NCBI RefSeq assembly: GCF_009617875.1
Contig: NZ_BLAV01000001.1
Location: forward strand, 3,906,001 to 3,970,000
Direction: 5' to 3'
Source of the DNA: Prolixibacter sp. NT017
GTDB taxonomy: Bacteria > Bacteroidota > Bacteroidia > Bacteroidales > Prolixibacteraceae
DNA length: 64,000 nt
The notes beneath the pieces were generated by a model. The model saw only the letters and a list, made by a program, of their open reading frames with translations, had not been told where the DNA came from and ran no database searches. Every line of letters begins with the position of its first letter. Within the stretch, counting starts at the first letter, position 1. The translations under genes were made by a program, and so were the position numbers. Below, in pieces: positions 17,868-27,074 of the stretch.

Positions 17868-19088
17868 ATGGATAGATGTTCATTTTGTGGTAGAGAGAAG
17901 AAAGATGTCAATCTTTTGATTGCCGGTATGGAAGGTCACATCTGTGACAACTGTATCGAGCAGGCTCATGCCATTATTGAAGAAGAATTCAAAAAGAGCG
18001 ACGGATTCGACCTGACCGGTATTGAGTTGAAAAAGCCCAAGGAGATCAAGGAATTTCTCGACCAGTACGTCATCGGGCAGGACGATGCCAAGAAAATACT
18101 TTCGGTAGCTGTTTACAACCACTATAAACGGTTGAACCAGAAGGTAGAGGATGACGGAACCGAAATTGAAAAATCGAACATCATCCTGGTGGGTCCTACC
18201 GGGACGGGTAAAACATTGCTGGCCAAAACCATTGCGCGGATGCTGCATGTTCCGTTCACGATAGTGGATGCAACGGTATTGACCGAAGCCGGCTATGTAG
18301 GCGAAGACATCGAAAGTCTTCTCACCCGTTTGCTTCAGGCTGCCGATTATAACATCGAAGCGGCTGAGCGTGGCATCGTTTTCGTTGACGAGATTGACAA
18401 GATTGCCCGCAAAGGCGATAACCCTTCGATTACCCGTGACGTTTCGGGTGAAGGAGTTCAGCAAGGTCTACTGAAATTGCTCGAAGGTTCGGTAGTAAAC
18501 GTTCCGCCGCAAGGTGGCCGTAAACACCCCGAGCAAAAGATGATTCCGGTGGACACCAAGAATATTCTGTTCATCTGCGGAGGAGCATTCGAAGGCATCG
18601 ATCGGAAAATCGGTCAGCGACTGAATACCAAAGTGGTGGGTTATAATGCCAGCAAGGATACAGCCCAAATCGACCGCGAGAACCTGCTGCAATATGTATC
18701 GCCGCAGGATTTACGTTCGTACGGACTGATTCCGGAAATCATCGGCCGTCTGCCCGTACTTACTTATCTGAATCCATTGGATCGCGATGCGTTGCGCCGT
18801 ATTCTTATCGAGCCCAAAAATTCTATCATTAAGCAATACGTTAAATTGTTTGAGATGGATAATATCAAACTCGAATTTGCTGACGAAACGCTCGATTTCA
18901 TCGTCGACAAAGCCATCGAGTTTAAATTGGGTGCCCGCGGTTTGCGTTCCATCTGCGAGACAATCATGATTGATGCCATGTTTGACATGCCATCGACTGA
19001 CGAAGGTGAAACCGAAGTGTTGATTGGCAAAGAATACGCCAGTGAAAAAATTGAGCGACTGGGTGCCAGCCGTCTCAAAGCAAGCTGA
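17868..19088 (+). CDS. clpX: ATP-dependent Clp protease unfoldase ClpX
   Basis: This 406-residue AAA+ unfoldase recognises tagged proteins and threads them into ClpP. The N-terminal zinc-binding domain has C4, C7, C26 and C29. Walker A is GPTGTGKT (K115), and Walker B is VFVDEIDKI. The pore loop is in the AGYVGED segment, and the ClpP-docking loop is expected in the middle (IGF-type loop around residue 255). The ends match the family. A strong bidirectional terminator follows. Confidence 0.97.
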   Translation: MDRCSFCGREKKDVNLLIAGMEGHICDNCIEQAHAIIEEEFKKSDGFDLTGIELKKPKEIKEFLDQYVIGQDDAKKILSVAVYNHYKRLNQKVEDDGTEIEKSNIILVGPTGTGKTLLAKTIARMLHVPFTIVDATVLTEAGYVGEDIESLLTRLLQAADYNIEAAERGIVFVDEIDKIARKGDNPSITRDVSGEGVQQGLLKLLEGSVVNVPPQGGRKHPEQKMIPVDTKNILFICGGAFEGIDRKIGQRLNTKVVGYNASKDTAQIDRENLLQYVSPQDLRSYGLIPEIIGRLPVLTYLNPLDRDALRRILIEPKNSIIKQYVKLFEMDNIKLEFADETLDFIVDKAIEFKLGARGLRSICETIMIDAMFDMPSTDEGETEVLIGKEYASEKIERLGASRLKAS

Positions 19089-19111
19089 CAATTTTTGAAA
19101 ACATCATAAAG

Positions 19112-19140
19112 AAAGGGTGCCCGTTCTCCGGACACCCTTT
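19112..19140. terminator. Bidirectional terminator between clpX and rmuC
   Basis: Stem AAAGGGTG-CCG/CGG-CACCCTTT (19112-19140, one mismatch, 5-nt loop) is flanked by T residues on the plus strand and A residues on the other side. It serves two convergent genes. Confidence 0.85.
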
Positions 19141-19147
19141 TCTTTTA

Positions 19148-20509
19148 CTATTCGGGTAGTGCATCATCCGTGATGAATTTATCCGGAATTTCCTTTTGTG
19201 CTTTCGCGCCAAGCACCCTGATTTTTTCTGCTGTACGAACCAGGTTTCCGCGCCCTGTATGTAGTTTGTTCATGGCCTTGTCGTAATTGTCGCGGGCACT
19301 GTCAAGTCCCTTACCTATTTTTTCCAAATCAGCAATGAAGTTGACGAACTTATCGTACAAGGCTCCACTCTGCTGGGCAATTTCCAATGCATTCCGCGTT
19401 TGGTTCTCCTGCCGCCAGATGGAAGCAATGGTCCGCAATGAAGCAAGTAACGTTGACGGACTTACTATCACGACTTTGTTGTCCCAGGCATAGCCAAACA
19501 AATCCTGATCCTGCTGAACAGCAATACTAAATGATGATTCGATCGGCAAAAAGAGCAGTACAAAATCCGGTGCATTCAGATTCTTCGCTGAAGGATAATG
19601 CTTTTCACTCAGCGTTTTTACATGCGAGCGCAACGACAGCAAATGCTCTTTCATCGCTTTTTCGCGTTCCTCATCAGTTGTCGCATTGACGAGCCGTTCG
19701 TAGGCAACGAGCGAAACCTTCGAGTCGATAATCAAGTGCTTCTTATCAGGAAGATGGACAATCACGTCGGGACGGATGGTTTTCCCTTCCATGTTCGTGT
19801 CGACTACTTCACGCTCGAACTCCTGTCCCTCCGTCAGGCCCGATCTTTCAAGAACACGCTCCAACACAATCTCGCCCCAGTTTCCCTGTTTCTTCACATC
19901 GCCTTTCAGCGCCTGAGTTAGGTTTTGTGCATCCGTGGAAATCTTTAGGTTCAAATCCTGCAGCTTTTTCAATTCGGCTTTCAGGTCGGTCTGGTCTTTC
20001 AATCCTTTCTCGTAAGTGTCTTCCACTTTCTTCTCGAATAGCTGAATTTTCTCTTTCAACGGATTGAGAATGTCCGAGATATTCTTCTGGTTAACCGTCG
20101 TAAATTCCTTCGAGTTCTCTTTCAGAATCTTGCCGGCAATATTTTCAAATTCGGTGGTGAATTTCTTTTGCAGTTGCTCCAGTTCCTTGGCCTGATTTTC
20201 CAACCGCTCCTGCATGTTCCGCAAATCGGTTTGTGCTTCCGCCAGGTTCCGGTTCAATATTTCGTTTTTGTCTCTTTCTGCATTCAATACCTTTTTCGAT
20301 TCTTCCAAATCGAGCTTCAGTGAATTGGTTTGCTGTTCCGCGAGCGATTTTTCCTTATCAGCGAAAGCCAGTTGGGTCATAAACTCTTGCTCGGCTTTGG
20401 CCAGATTTTGTGCACCGGTTACTTCGGCAGCTTTCGACATGCCACGTTGAATAAGCCAGCCAATGGCCACACCGACAGCAACTCCGATAACTAAAAAAAC
20501 AATTTCCAT
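19148..20509 (-). CDS. rmuC: DNA recombination protein RmuC homologue
   Basis: This 453-residue protein has an N-terminal membrane anchor (about 1-20, IVFLVIGVAVGVAIGWLI), a long coiled coil (about 30-190) and the RmuC domain (about 200-430). The RmuC domain is a PD-(D/E)xK-type nuclease-like module; RPDVIVHLPDKKHLIIDSKVSL carries the D...D-x-K pattern. RmuC limits inversions at short inverted repeats in E. coli; its biochemical substrate remains uncertain. It appears monocistronic and convergent with clpX. Confidence 0.9.
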   Translation of the reverse strand: MEIVFLVIGVAVGVAIGWLIQRGMSKAAEVTGAQNLAKAEQEFMTQLAFADKEKSLAEQQTNSLKLDLEESKKVLNAERDKNEILNRNLAEAQTDLRNMQERLENQAKELEQLQKKFTTEFENIAGKILKENSKEFTTVNQKNISDILNPLKEKIQLFEKKVEDTYEKGLKDQTDLKAELKKLQDLNLKISTDAQNLTQALKGDVKKQGNWGEIVLERVLERSGLTEGQEFEREVVDTNMEGKTIRPDVIVHLPDKKHLIIDSKVSLVAYERLVNATTDEEREKAMKEHLLSLRSHVKTLSEKHYPSAKNLNAPDFVLLFLPIESSFSIAVQQDQDLFGYAWDNKVVIVSPSTLLASLRTIASIWRQENQTRNALEIAQQSGALYDKFVNFIADLEKIGKGLDSARDNYDKAMNKLHTGRGNLVRTAEKIRVLGAKAQKEIPDKFITDDALPE

Positions 20510-20543
20510 CTTGCGTTGAGATTTCAGGTTTGCTTAAAGGTAT

Positions 20544-20581
20544 AAAAAAAGCGCACGCATCGTTTCAACCGATGGTGCGCT
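20544..20581 (-). terminator. Terminator of the lpxH-KAS III operon
   Basis: Stem AGCGCAC-CATCG/CGATG-GTGCGCT (about 20550-20581, one bulge) followed on the minus strand by seven T residues. Confidence 0.85.
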
Positions 20582-20603
20582 GTGTATTTCGTTTCACTTA
20601 TTT

Positions 20604-21689
20604 TTAGGGCATCCGGTAAATAATGGAATTGATAATCATACCGGCTCCAACCGAGGTGAGCACGATGTTGTCACCTGAATTGAAAGCATGATCTTCCATT
20701 TTTCCCTTGCTGATTAAATCGTACAGCGTGGGAACCGTTGCCGACGATGAGTTACCGAATTTCCGGATGGTCATCGGCATCAAATCTTTCGGAAAACTGC
20801 GCTTGCCATAGAGCTTAAACAAACGTCCGAGAATGGCATCGTCCATTTTTTCGTTGGCCTGATGAATCAGCACTTTGCTCACATCTTCCAAACCAAGACC
20901 CGCATCTTCCAAACTTTGTTTTACCACACCAGGAACAACGGATAAAGCATAAACATACACTTTGTTTCCCATCATCCGGATGTACAGTTCGTTGCCTTCG
21001 AAAGCCGGATTAACCGATTCGGCCATCTTCAGCCACTCTCCGCCATCAATTGCATCGGCGCGACTGGCGTGTGAAATAATGCCTACCGGGACATCGCTTT
21101 CGCGGGCTTCAACAATCACCGCTCCGGCACCATCCGAAAAAATCATCGAATCCCTATCATGCGGATCGCGTACGCGGGAATTCACATCCGAACCGATAAC
21201 GAGGCCGCGCTTGAAAGTGCCACTCTTAATATATGCATTCGCAACAATCATAGCAGTTGTCCATCCCGGACAACCAGCTACTACATCATGACACATACAC
21301 GACGGATTCTTGATGTTCAGTATCCTTTTCACGCGCGTAGAAATGGGTGGCATGATGTCGGTACGCGGATTATTGATATCCATGTCGCCAAAGTTGTTGG
21401 CCACAATCAGGAAATCAAATGATTCGGCATCGTAACCGGATGATTCGATAGCATCTTTCGCAGCGAAAGCAGCCAGATCGCTTGTTTTATGCTCCGGATT
21501 GGCATAACGGCGCTCTTCGATATTGGTGATTTCGTTGAATTTTTGAATGATCTCGGCATTAGCCCGCTCAAACTTCTCTCCGGTTGCCGGGTCATGAAAT
21601 TCCCAATCGAGGAAATGGTCGTTCGGTATTACTACTGGAGGAATATACGAACCACTACCGACAATAACGGTATAAAGCTTTTTATCCAT
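20604..21689 (-). CDS. 3-oxoacyl-ACP synthase III family (FabH-like) enzyme
   Basis: This 361-residue thiolase-fold condensing enzyme has the KAS III triad: C140 (VAGCPGWT), H276 (IHQANEKM) and N313 (FGNSSSATVP). Such enzymes join an acyl-CoA or acyl-ACP starter with malonyl-ACP. The N-terminal ~50 residues (YIPPVVIPNDHFLDWEFHDP) are longer than in E. coli FabH, and the Cys context is divergent, so a specialised role (branched-chain starter, aryl polyene or another lipid) is possible. Location 5 bp behind lpxH suggests a function in envelope lipid synthesis. I do not assign fabH. Confidence 0.85.
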   Translation of the reverse strand: MDKKLYTVIVGSGSYIPPVVIPNDHFLDWEFHDPATGEKFERANAEIIQKFNEITNIEERRYANPEHKTSDLAAFAAKDAIESSGYDAESFDFLIVANNFGDMDINNPRTDIMPPISTRVKRILNIKNPSCMCHDVVAGCPGWTTAMIVANAYIKSGTFKRGLVIGSDVNSRVRDPHDRDSMIFSDGAGAVIVEARESDVPVGIISHASRADAIDGGEWLKMAESVNPAFEGNELYIRMMGNKVYVYALSVVPGVVKQSLEDAGLGLEDVSKVLIHQANEKMDDAILGRLFKLYGKRSFPKDLMPMTIRKFGNSSSATVPTLYDLISKGKMEDHAFNSGDNIVLTSVGAGMIINSIIYRMP

Positions 21690-21694
21690 ACAAT

Positions 21695-22471
21695 TTAATT
21701 TTTCCCACTCGGGGGAGTATTATGAATTCTTTCCAGTCGAAAATCAGCACCGTCAAATACTCCGTAAGAATACGACTTAATCCACTCTCCCAGTAAAAAC
21801 AATTTGCTCTCCTGATTCAGGTCGTATTCGAGCGCCAGGTGACGGTGTCCAAAAACAAAATAATCAAAGTGCTTTCCTTCATTAATCATTCTCCGGGCAA
21901 ACGAAATTTGCTCCTCGTTTTCTTCACCCATAAATCTTGCCCCATCAACGCCGTTGGACAACCGGCTGTGTTTCGACCAGCGATGCGCCAGGCCAAAAGC
22001 AAAATTGGGGTGAAGTCTGGAAAATAACCACTGAGCTGCGCGATTATGAAAAAGAGCTTTGATAAACAGGTAGCCTTTATCGGAAGGATTCAGTCCATCG
22101 CCATGCGCCAGGAAAAAACGTTTCCCCTTTATTTCGGTTTCAAACGGTTCCCGGTGGACAATAACTCCGGTTTCGGACGGTAAATAATCAAATACCCATA
22201 CATCGTGATTTCCTGTAAAGAAATGCACGGGAATGCCTTTATCGGTTATTTCTGCTATTTTTCCCAGTACCCTGACGAATCCACGGGGAGCGACTCTTTT
22301 GTATTCAAACCAAAAGTCGAAAATATCCCCCATCAGGAAAATCATCTCGGCGTCGTGACTTATCTCCTCAAGCCATGAGACAAACAGCTTTTCCCTTTCG
22401 GGATTGTCATTCAAAGCCGGAGCCCCAAGGTGCACATCCGATACAAAATATATTTTATTACGAGACGTCAC
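21695..22471 (-). CDS. lpxH: UDP-2,3-diacylglucosamine diphosphatase
   Basis: This 258-residue calcineurin-like metallophosphoesterase cleaves UDP-2,3-diacylglucosamine to lipid X in lipid A synthesis. Metal-binding motifs are SDVHLG (D12, H14), GDIFDFW (D49), GNHD (88-90), LAHGDG and FGHRH. The size and the FWFEYK segment fit LpxH rather than generic phosphoesterases. A full -33/-7 promoter lies 45 bp upstream, and the KAS III gene follows 5 bp after the stop, so the two form an operon. Confidence 0.88.
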   Translation of the reverse strand: MTSRNKIYFVSDVHLGAPALNDNPEREKLFVSWLEEISHDAEMIFLMGDIFDFWFEYKRVAPRGFVRVLGKIAEITDKGIPVHFFTGNHDVWVFDYLPSETGVIVHREPFETEIKGKRFFLAHGDGLNPSDKGYLFIKALFHNRAAQWLFSRLHPNFAFGLAHRWSKHSRLSNGVDGARFMGEENEEQISFARRMINEGKHFDYFVFGHRHLALEYDLNQESKLFLLGEWIKSYSYGVFDGADFRLERIHNTPPSGKN

Positions 22472-22515
22472 CCTACTACCTGTATACGAATCTATTTCTC
22501 ATTTCAAAATCTCTG

Positions 22516-22545
22516 CAAAGATAGATGTAAAAACGAAGAATTCAA
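22516..22545 (-). promoter_or_regulatory. -33/-7 promoter of lpxH operon
   Basis: On the minus strand TTG (22545-22543), a 19-bp spacer and TATCTTTG (22523-22516) form a textbook Bacteroidota promoter, 44 bp before the lpxH ATG. Confidence 0.75.
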
Positions 22546-22590
22546 GAGTAAAAATGCTTCGCAGCACTGTTTTCATCGGGTATAAAAAGA

Positions 22591-22619
22591 AAAAAGACCA
22601 GCCAAAAGCTCGTCTTTTT
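22591..22619 (-). terminator. Terminator of the TlpA-like gene
   Basis: Stem AAAAAGAC-AGC/GCT-GTCTTTTT (22591-22619, one mismatch, 5-nt loop), with further T residues on the minus strand. Confidence 0.8.
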
Positions 22620-22641
22620 CCGGATTATTTAAGTTGAAATA

Positions 22642-23787
22642 TCACTTCAAATATTTTTGCAACGTATTATTCAGAGCCGGTCCCATCAGGTTTTTCGCCA
22701 GAATCGAACCATCCTTGCCCAACAGGTAATTGTACGGAATGGTCTGGATATTGTAATTCCGAACAGCCTGTACACTTCCTTTCATATCGCCAACATTGGT
22801 CCAGCTAAGATGGTCCTGCTGAATTGCATTGAGCCATGCGGTACGACTTGTATCGATACTTACCTGGTAAATATCAAATCCCTTCGGATGGTACTTCTTG
22901 TAGTTCGCCACCAAAACCGGGTTCATTACACGCGAATCGCGATCCTGACCAGCCCAGAACTGAACCAGCACATATTTGCCACGCATCGACGAAAGGGAAA
23001 TGTCTTTGCCTTCCGGATTGGGTAAGGTAATATCGGGGCTGTTTTGTCCGGCCTGCTTAATCAGTTGCGTCATTTTTTGGTTATTCTGCTGACGCATTAT
23101 ATCCAGCGTGTTGGAGTGCAGTGCCTTTACCTGGCTACTGTTGGGGTACATGGCCGATAGCGCCGAAGCTGCCACTTTCATAGTATGCAAATCCTGTACA
23201 ATGAAATTGCCGTCGTCCCATTTCTGGTAAAGCGCCATTACACTTGACAGAGAGAACGGGTGAGCCATCACAAATTTCTTGAGGTATGCTGCATGCTTGT
23301 TTTTCAGTGCGACATACTCATCGTTCCACTGCTTACGCTCACTTTCGTAATTAGCATCACCTTTGTGGGTATTAAACAGGCTCTTCAGTGAATCAAGTTG
23401 CTGCTTTACATCGGTGTAATGAGTATTCAACTCCTTCACCAACTTCGAGCCGAGCGAACCTTTCACCGTATAATCTGATGGCAAATTCTTGTAACTGCCG
23501 TTAACCGTCGCTTGTTCTGTCGAATCGAGCAACAAGGTCACGAAGTTGTGGTCGTTGAATTTCAACAGGTAAAATGTCGGCTCAGTAGCGTTTCCTTTGA
23601 GCTCGAATTGTCCTTTGTTGTTAACTCGTACCGAATCGACCGGAATCTGGGAACTCACTTTCAACTCATTCAGATACACCATCTTTCCGCCGGCACCATT
23701 GATGGTTCCCGAAACAGAAAAATTGGTTTTCTCTCCGCATGAATAAAGCAGAAAAAGAATGGCTACTGCAAAAAACAATTTTTTCAT
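22642..23787 (-). CDS. DUF4369/TlpA-like lipoprotein without the redox CxxC
   Basis: This 381-residue protein starts at the ATG 23787, which gives a lipoprotein signal (MKKLFFAVAILFLLYSCGEK, lipobox Cys 17); a longer frame upstream lacks this. Residues about 22-115 fit DUF4369 (SVSGTINGAGGKMVYLNEL, TEPTFYLLKF), the middle is helical, and about 250-381 is an AhpC/TlpA thioredoxin fold (SLSSMRGKYVLVQFWAGQ). In this family the next residues are normally W-C-x-x-C; here W278 is followed by AGQDRDSR, so both cysteines are replaced (D282 and S285). The fold is otherwise complete, including the cis-Pro region (QTIPYNYLLGKDG). It may be a redox-dead binding protein of the periplasmic or outer-membrane surface. 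Confidence 0.85.
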   Translation of the reverse strand: MKKLFFAVAILFLLYSCGEKTNFSVSGTINGAGGKMVYLNELKVSSQIPVDSVRVNNKGQFELKGNATEPTFYLLKFNDHNFVTLLLDSTEQATVNGSYKNLPSDYTVKGSLGSKLVKELNTHYTDVKQQLDSLKSLFNTHKGDANYESERKQWNDEYVALKNKHAAYLKKFVMAHPFSLSSVMALYQKWDDGNFIVQDLHTMKVAASALSAMYPNSSQVKALHSNTLDIMRQQNNQKMTQLIKQAGQNSPDITLPNPEGKDISLSSMRGKYVLVQFWAGQDRDSRVMNPVLVANYKKYHPKGFDIYQVSIDTSRTAWLNAIQQDHLSWTNVGDMKGSVQAVRNYNIQTIPYNYLLGKDGSILAKNLMGPALNNTLQKYLK

Positions 23788-24092
23788 GTGCTGTTTCTTT
23801 TCTTCAAAGGTTAAGGTGTCTTTTCGCCTGTAAAAACCGAAAAGGTTTGTCTCACCTGTGGTTTTAGTCTCACGCAACATCCTGAATATTCACACCCCGG
23901 TTTTGCGCTTCGGTTTGCATGGCCGTATTCTGAAAATAGAAGAGCTATGCAGGGAGCAAAAATATAAATTCCACCGATAACTTGGCATCTTCCGCAAGGT
24001 TTGTAAAACATTCCCTGCCGATTAGCTGTTTCTCTGAACCGTCGACATGCTTATTTTTCTTTACTTTTGTCGCGAATAAAATTTTACCACAA
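23788..24092. other. Spacer between divergent TlpA-like gene and ribF
   Basis: A -7-like box on the minus strand (23957-23964, TATTTTTG) could serve the TlpA-like gene with a leader of ~165 nt, and the ribF -7 box lies at 24062-24069. Nothing else is recognisable. Confidence 0.4.
24062..24069 (+). promoter_or_regulatory. -7 promoter box for ribF
   Basis: TACTTTTG matches TAnnTTTG. It places the transcript start near 24076, inside the N-terminal part of the longest frame, and so supports the GTG at 24093 as the ribF start. Confidence 0.55.
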
Positions 24093-25028
24093 GTGGAGAT
24101 TCATAACGGACTTGAACATTTTAATGCCAATAAACCGGTAATTACCATAGGAACGTTCGACGGTGTCCATCTGGGGCACCGACAGGTTATTTCCCGGCTA
24201 AAGGAAATCGCCGATTCCGTTAATGGTGAATCAGTGATTTTTACTTTCTACCCACACCCCCGTCTCATTGTCAGTCCTGAAGAGAATACGTTGCGTTTGT
24301 TAACAACCCGTGACGAAAAGATTGATCTGTTTCGGGAAATTGGCATCGATCATTTGGTGATTTTTCCGTTTACAGCGGAATTTTCCAAACTCTCCTATGA
24401 AGATTTTGTGAGAACCATTTTGGTTGGGAAAATGAACATCAGTCACCTGGTGGTTGGCTACGACCATAAACTGGGACGAAACCGGGAAGGAAATTACACT
24501 GTTCTGAAAGCACTTTCCAAGGAACTCAATTTTACCATTGAACAACTGGACGTTTTATTGATGGAAGATGTCAACATCAGCTCAACGAAAATACGTCAGT
24601 CGCTGGAAACAGGAAATGTAGCCAGGGCTAACCGATATCTGGGGTACGATTATACGCTAACAGGAAAAGTGATTGCCGGCAACCAACTGGGGCGTAAACT
24701 GGGTTTTCCCACCGCCAACATCGAAACGTTGGATGAGCATAAACTCATTCCTCATGACGGTGTTTATGCTGTCAGAGTAAAAATTGACAATTCCGATTAC
24801 GAGGGAATGCTCAATATCGGAACTCGCCCGACCATCAGTCATAATGCCGATCATCGGAGTATCGAAGTCCACATTTTCGACTTCAATCAGGATATTTACA
24901 TGCATGAACTAACGCTCTATTTTGTTGGCAAAATCCGCGATGAGCATAAATTCGAATCGATCGATGCTTTGCAGGATCAATTGAAAAAGGACAAAGAGAG
25001 CGCACTTGAAATACTTTCGGGACAATAG
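24093..25028 (+). CDS. ribF: Bifunctional riboflavin kinase / FAD synthetase
   Basis: This 311-residue enzyme phosphorylates riboflavin to FMN and adenylates FMN to FAD. The N-terminal nucleotidyltransferase domain has GTFDGVHLGHRQV and the ISSTKIRQSL segment; the C-terminal riboflavin kinase domain has GNQLGRKLGFPTANI and YDGMLNIGTRPT-like sequence. I chose the GTG at 24093, because homologues begin just ahead of VITIGTFDGVHLGH and the -7 box lies upstream of it; the ATG at 23982 would add 37 unrelated residues. Confidence 0.93.
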   Translation: MEIHNGLEHFNANKPVITIGTFDGVHLGHRQVISRLKEIADSVNGESVIFTFYPHPRLIVSPEENTLRLLTTRDEKIDLFREIGIDHLVIFPFTAEFSKLSYEDFVRTILVGKMNISHLVVGYDHKLGRNREGNYTVLKALSKELNFTIEQLDVLLMEDVNISSTKIRQSLETGNVARANRYLGYDYTLTGKVIAGNQLGRKLGFPTANIETLDEHKLIPHDGVYAVRVKIDNSDYEGMLNIGTRPTISHNADHRSIEVHIFDFNQDIYMHELTLYFVGKIRDEHKFESIDALQDQLKKDKESALEILSGQ

Positions 25029-25083
25029 GCTTTCATCCTCAAACATGGGTGATTATCAGTCTTCAGTTTCGTTCTATTTTTGT

Positions 25084-25091
25084 TAATTTTG
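25084..25091 (+). promoter_or_regulatory. -7 promoter box for ahcY
   Basis: TAATTTTG fits the consensus, 29 bp ahead of the ahcY ATG. The -33 region is not clear. No SAH-riboswitch-like fold was recognised in the short leader. Confidence 0.5.
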
Positions 25092-25119
25092 TGAGATTAT
25101 TAATACAGTTAAATAAATT

Positions 25120-26538
25120 ATGAGTGTTGTAACTGATACCAAAACAGATTATAAAGTCAGGGATATTTCGCTGGCCGATTTCGGAAGAAAAGAGATTGAG
25201 ATTGCTGAAAAAGAAATGCCTGGACTGATGTCCATCCGTGAAAAATACGGAAAGGAAAAGCCGCTAGCGGGTGCCCGCATTATGGGTTCTCTCCATATGA
25301 CCATCCAAACTGCCGTGTTGATTGAAACATTGGTAGAACTGGGAGCCGACGTTCGTTGGGCTTCGTGTAATATTTTTTCCACGCAGGATCATGCTGCCGC
25401 TGCTATTGCCGCTGCCAATGTTCCGGTATTCGCCTGGAAAGGTGAAACACTGGCAGAATACTGGTGGTGCACTGAGCGCGCCCTGGATTTCGGTGAAGGA
25501 AAAGGCCCGCACCTGATTGTTGATGATGGTGGCGACGCAACACTGATGGTTCATCTGGGTTACAAAGCCGAAAAAGATGCTTCCGTTCTGGAGAAAGAAG
25601 CAGAAGGTGAAGATGAAGTTGAACTGCAGAAGACATTGAAACGCATCCTGGCTGAAACTCCCAATCGTTGGGGAAATGCAGTTAAGGAACTGAAAGGTGT
25701 TTCGGAAGAAACAACAACCGGAGTTCACCGCCTGTACCAAATGATGGAGCGTGGCGAATTGCTGTTCCCGGCCATCAACGTAAACGATTCGGTTACCAAA
25801 TCGAAATTCGATAATACATATGGCTGCCGCGAATCGCTGGCCGACGGTATCAAACGTGCAACCGACGTGATGATTGCCGGTAAAGTGGTTGTAGTTTGTG
25901 GTTATGGCGACGTTGGTAAAGGCTGTGCCCGCTCGATGCGTGGTTATGGTGCCCGTGTGGTCGTTACCGAAATTGACCCGATTTGCGCTCTTCAGGCTGC
26001 CATGGAAGGTTTTGAAGTGAAAACAGTGGAAGATGCGCTGAGCGAAGGTAATATCTACGTGACCACTACCGGAAACAAAGATATTATCACCGCTGAACAC
26101 ATGGCCAACATGAAAGATCAGGCCATTGTCTGCAACATTGGTCACTTCGATAATGAAATTCAGGTAGCTCAACTGGAAAAATGGCCTGGAATCAGCAAAA
26201 AGAATATCAAACCGCAGGTTGACAAGTATGAGTATCCTGATGGCCACTCTATCTTCTTGTTGGCGGAAGGCCGTTTGGTGAACCTGGGATGTGCCACCGG
26301 CCACCCATCGTTCGTAATGAGTAACTCATTTACCAACCAGACACTGGCTCAGCTCGATCTCTGGAAAAATGATTATAAAGTTGATGTTTACCGTTTGCCC
26401 AAACATCTTGACGAAGAAGTAGCACGCCTTCACCTGGAACAGTTGGGTGTGAAGATGACAAAATTGACGAAAGAGCAGGCTGAATATCTCGGTGTTCCGG
26501 AAAACGGACCGTTCAAACCCGAACATTACCGCTATTAA
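25120..26538 (+). CDS. ahcY: S-adenosylhomocysteine hydrolase
   Basis: This 472-residue NAD-dependent enzyme splits S-adenosylhomocysteine into homocysteine and adenosine, relieving product inhibition of methyltransferases. Visible signatures are [15 protein letters not shown], the Rossmann motif [15 protein letters not shown], and the C-terminal NAD-contact segment ending FKPEHYRY. The insert around 175-195 is typical of the long bacterial form. A strong bidirectional terminator follows. Confidence 0.97.
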   Translation: MSVVTDTKTDYKVRDISLADFGRKEIEIAEKEMPGLMSIREKYGKEKPLAGARIMGSLHMTIQTAVLIETLVELGADVRWASCNIFSTQDHAAAAIAAANVPVFAWKGETLAEYWWCTERALDFGEGKGPHLIVDDGGDATLMVHLGYKAEKDASVLEKEAEGEDEVELQKTLKRILAETPNRWGNAVKELKGVSEETTTGVHRLYQMMERGELLFPAINVNDSVTKSKFDNTYGCRESLADGIKRATDVMIAGKVVVVCGYGDVGKGCARSMRGYGARVVVTEIDPICALQAAMEGFEVKTVEDALSEGNIYVTTTGNKDIITAEHMANMKDQAIVCNIGHFDNEIQVAQLEKWPGISKKNIKPQVDKYEYPDGHSIFLLAEGRLVNLGCATGHPSFVMSNSFTNQTLAQLDLWKNDYKVDVYRLPKHLDEEVARLHLEQLGVKMTKLTKEQAEYLGVPENGPFKPEHYRY

Positions 26539-26552
26539 TCAGCAGCCCAAAA

Positions 26553-26597
26553 CATAAAGAAAGGGATGATTGGCGTCCAATCATCCCTTTCTTTATG
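26553..26597. terminator. Perfect 21-bp hairpin terminator between ahcY and a convergent gene
   Basis: Positions 26553-26573 and 26577-26597 are exact reverse complements separated by a 3-nt loop (CGT). The arms carry an AAAG/CTTT-rich outer part, so each strand ends in a T-rich segment. It serves ahcY and the Rieske-like gene in both directions. Confidence 0.85.
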
Positions 26598-26606
26598 GGA
26601 AGTATC

Positions 26607-27035
26607 TTAGTCATGTACCCAAAGTCGACCGCCTAAATTTTCAACTTTATAATAATGTAAATTCTGAGTCGAAGGTCCCTTCAGCGGATAGCCACCTCCC
26701 ATCAAAGTGTATTGTGAGCCACAACAGGAGCAGGTAGCGATACCGCCGGCATCAGGTGTTACCGTACAACTTGCCTTGGCTTCGTACGGACAGCAAGTGT
26801 CGAAAGCATAAAACCCATTGCCATTGTTGATGACAATGACGCCTGTATACCCGGCCGGAAACTCTTTGTAATTACCGGGAGCAGTTAACGTATTGTTCGT
26901 GGCAAGATTGATATAAAAATCCACTCGAACCTCGGGGAAAAAGGATTGCTGATCCTTTTGACAGCTGTTGGCCGACAGAAGAAACAGTACGACCAAACTA
27001 ATTTGCAGCCATGGCTTCGATAATCCCTTCAACAT
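26607..27035 (-). CDS. Rieske-like lipoprotein with cysteines in place of the ligand histidines
   Basis: This 142-residue predicted lipoprotein starts at the ATG 27035, which leaves a ~20-nt leader behind the -7 box; an upstream ATG (27056) would coincide with the transcript start. The signal ends in the lipobox LSANSC. The mature part resembles a Rieske [2Fe-2S] beta-fold: the first loop reads DTCCPYEAKASC and the second ATCSCCGSQYTL, followed by a typical GGGYPLKGPS turn. Classical Rieske loops read CxH and CxxH; here the His of the second loop is Cys and the first loop has no His. It may bind a cluster through four Cys, bind another metal, or have lost the cofactor. Confidence 0.75.
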   Translation of the reverse strand: MLKGLSKPWLQISLVVLFLLSANSCQKDQQSFFPEVRVDFYINLATNNTLTAPGNYKEFPAGYTGVIVINNGNGFYAFDTCCPYEAKASCTVTPDAGGIATCSCCGSQYTLMGGGYPLKGPSTQNLHYYKVENLGGRLWVHD

Positions 27036-27061
27036 TTTTAGTATATTTAGCAACACAGCAG

Positions 27062-27069
27062 CAAATTTA
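27062..27069 (-). promoter_or_regulatory. -7 promoter box for the Rieske-like gene
   Basis: On the minus strand it reads TAAATTTG, matching TAnnTTTG, 27 bp ahead of the chosen ATG at 27035. Confidence 0.55.
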
Positions 27070-27074
27070 GGAAA

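Noticed and set aside
25264..26304. A 346-codon minus-strand frame opposite ahcY
   Set aside because: It is long only because the conserved ahcY coding sequence lacks stops in that frame. There are no recognisable domains, and composition (His/Phe rich) is typical of antisense frames.
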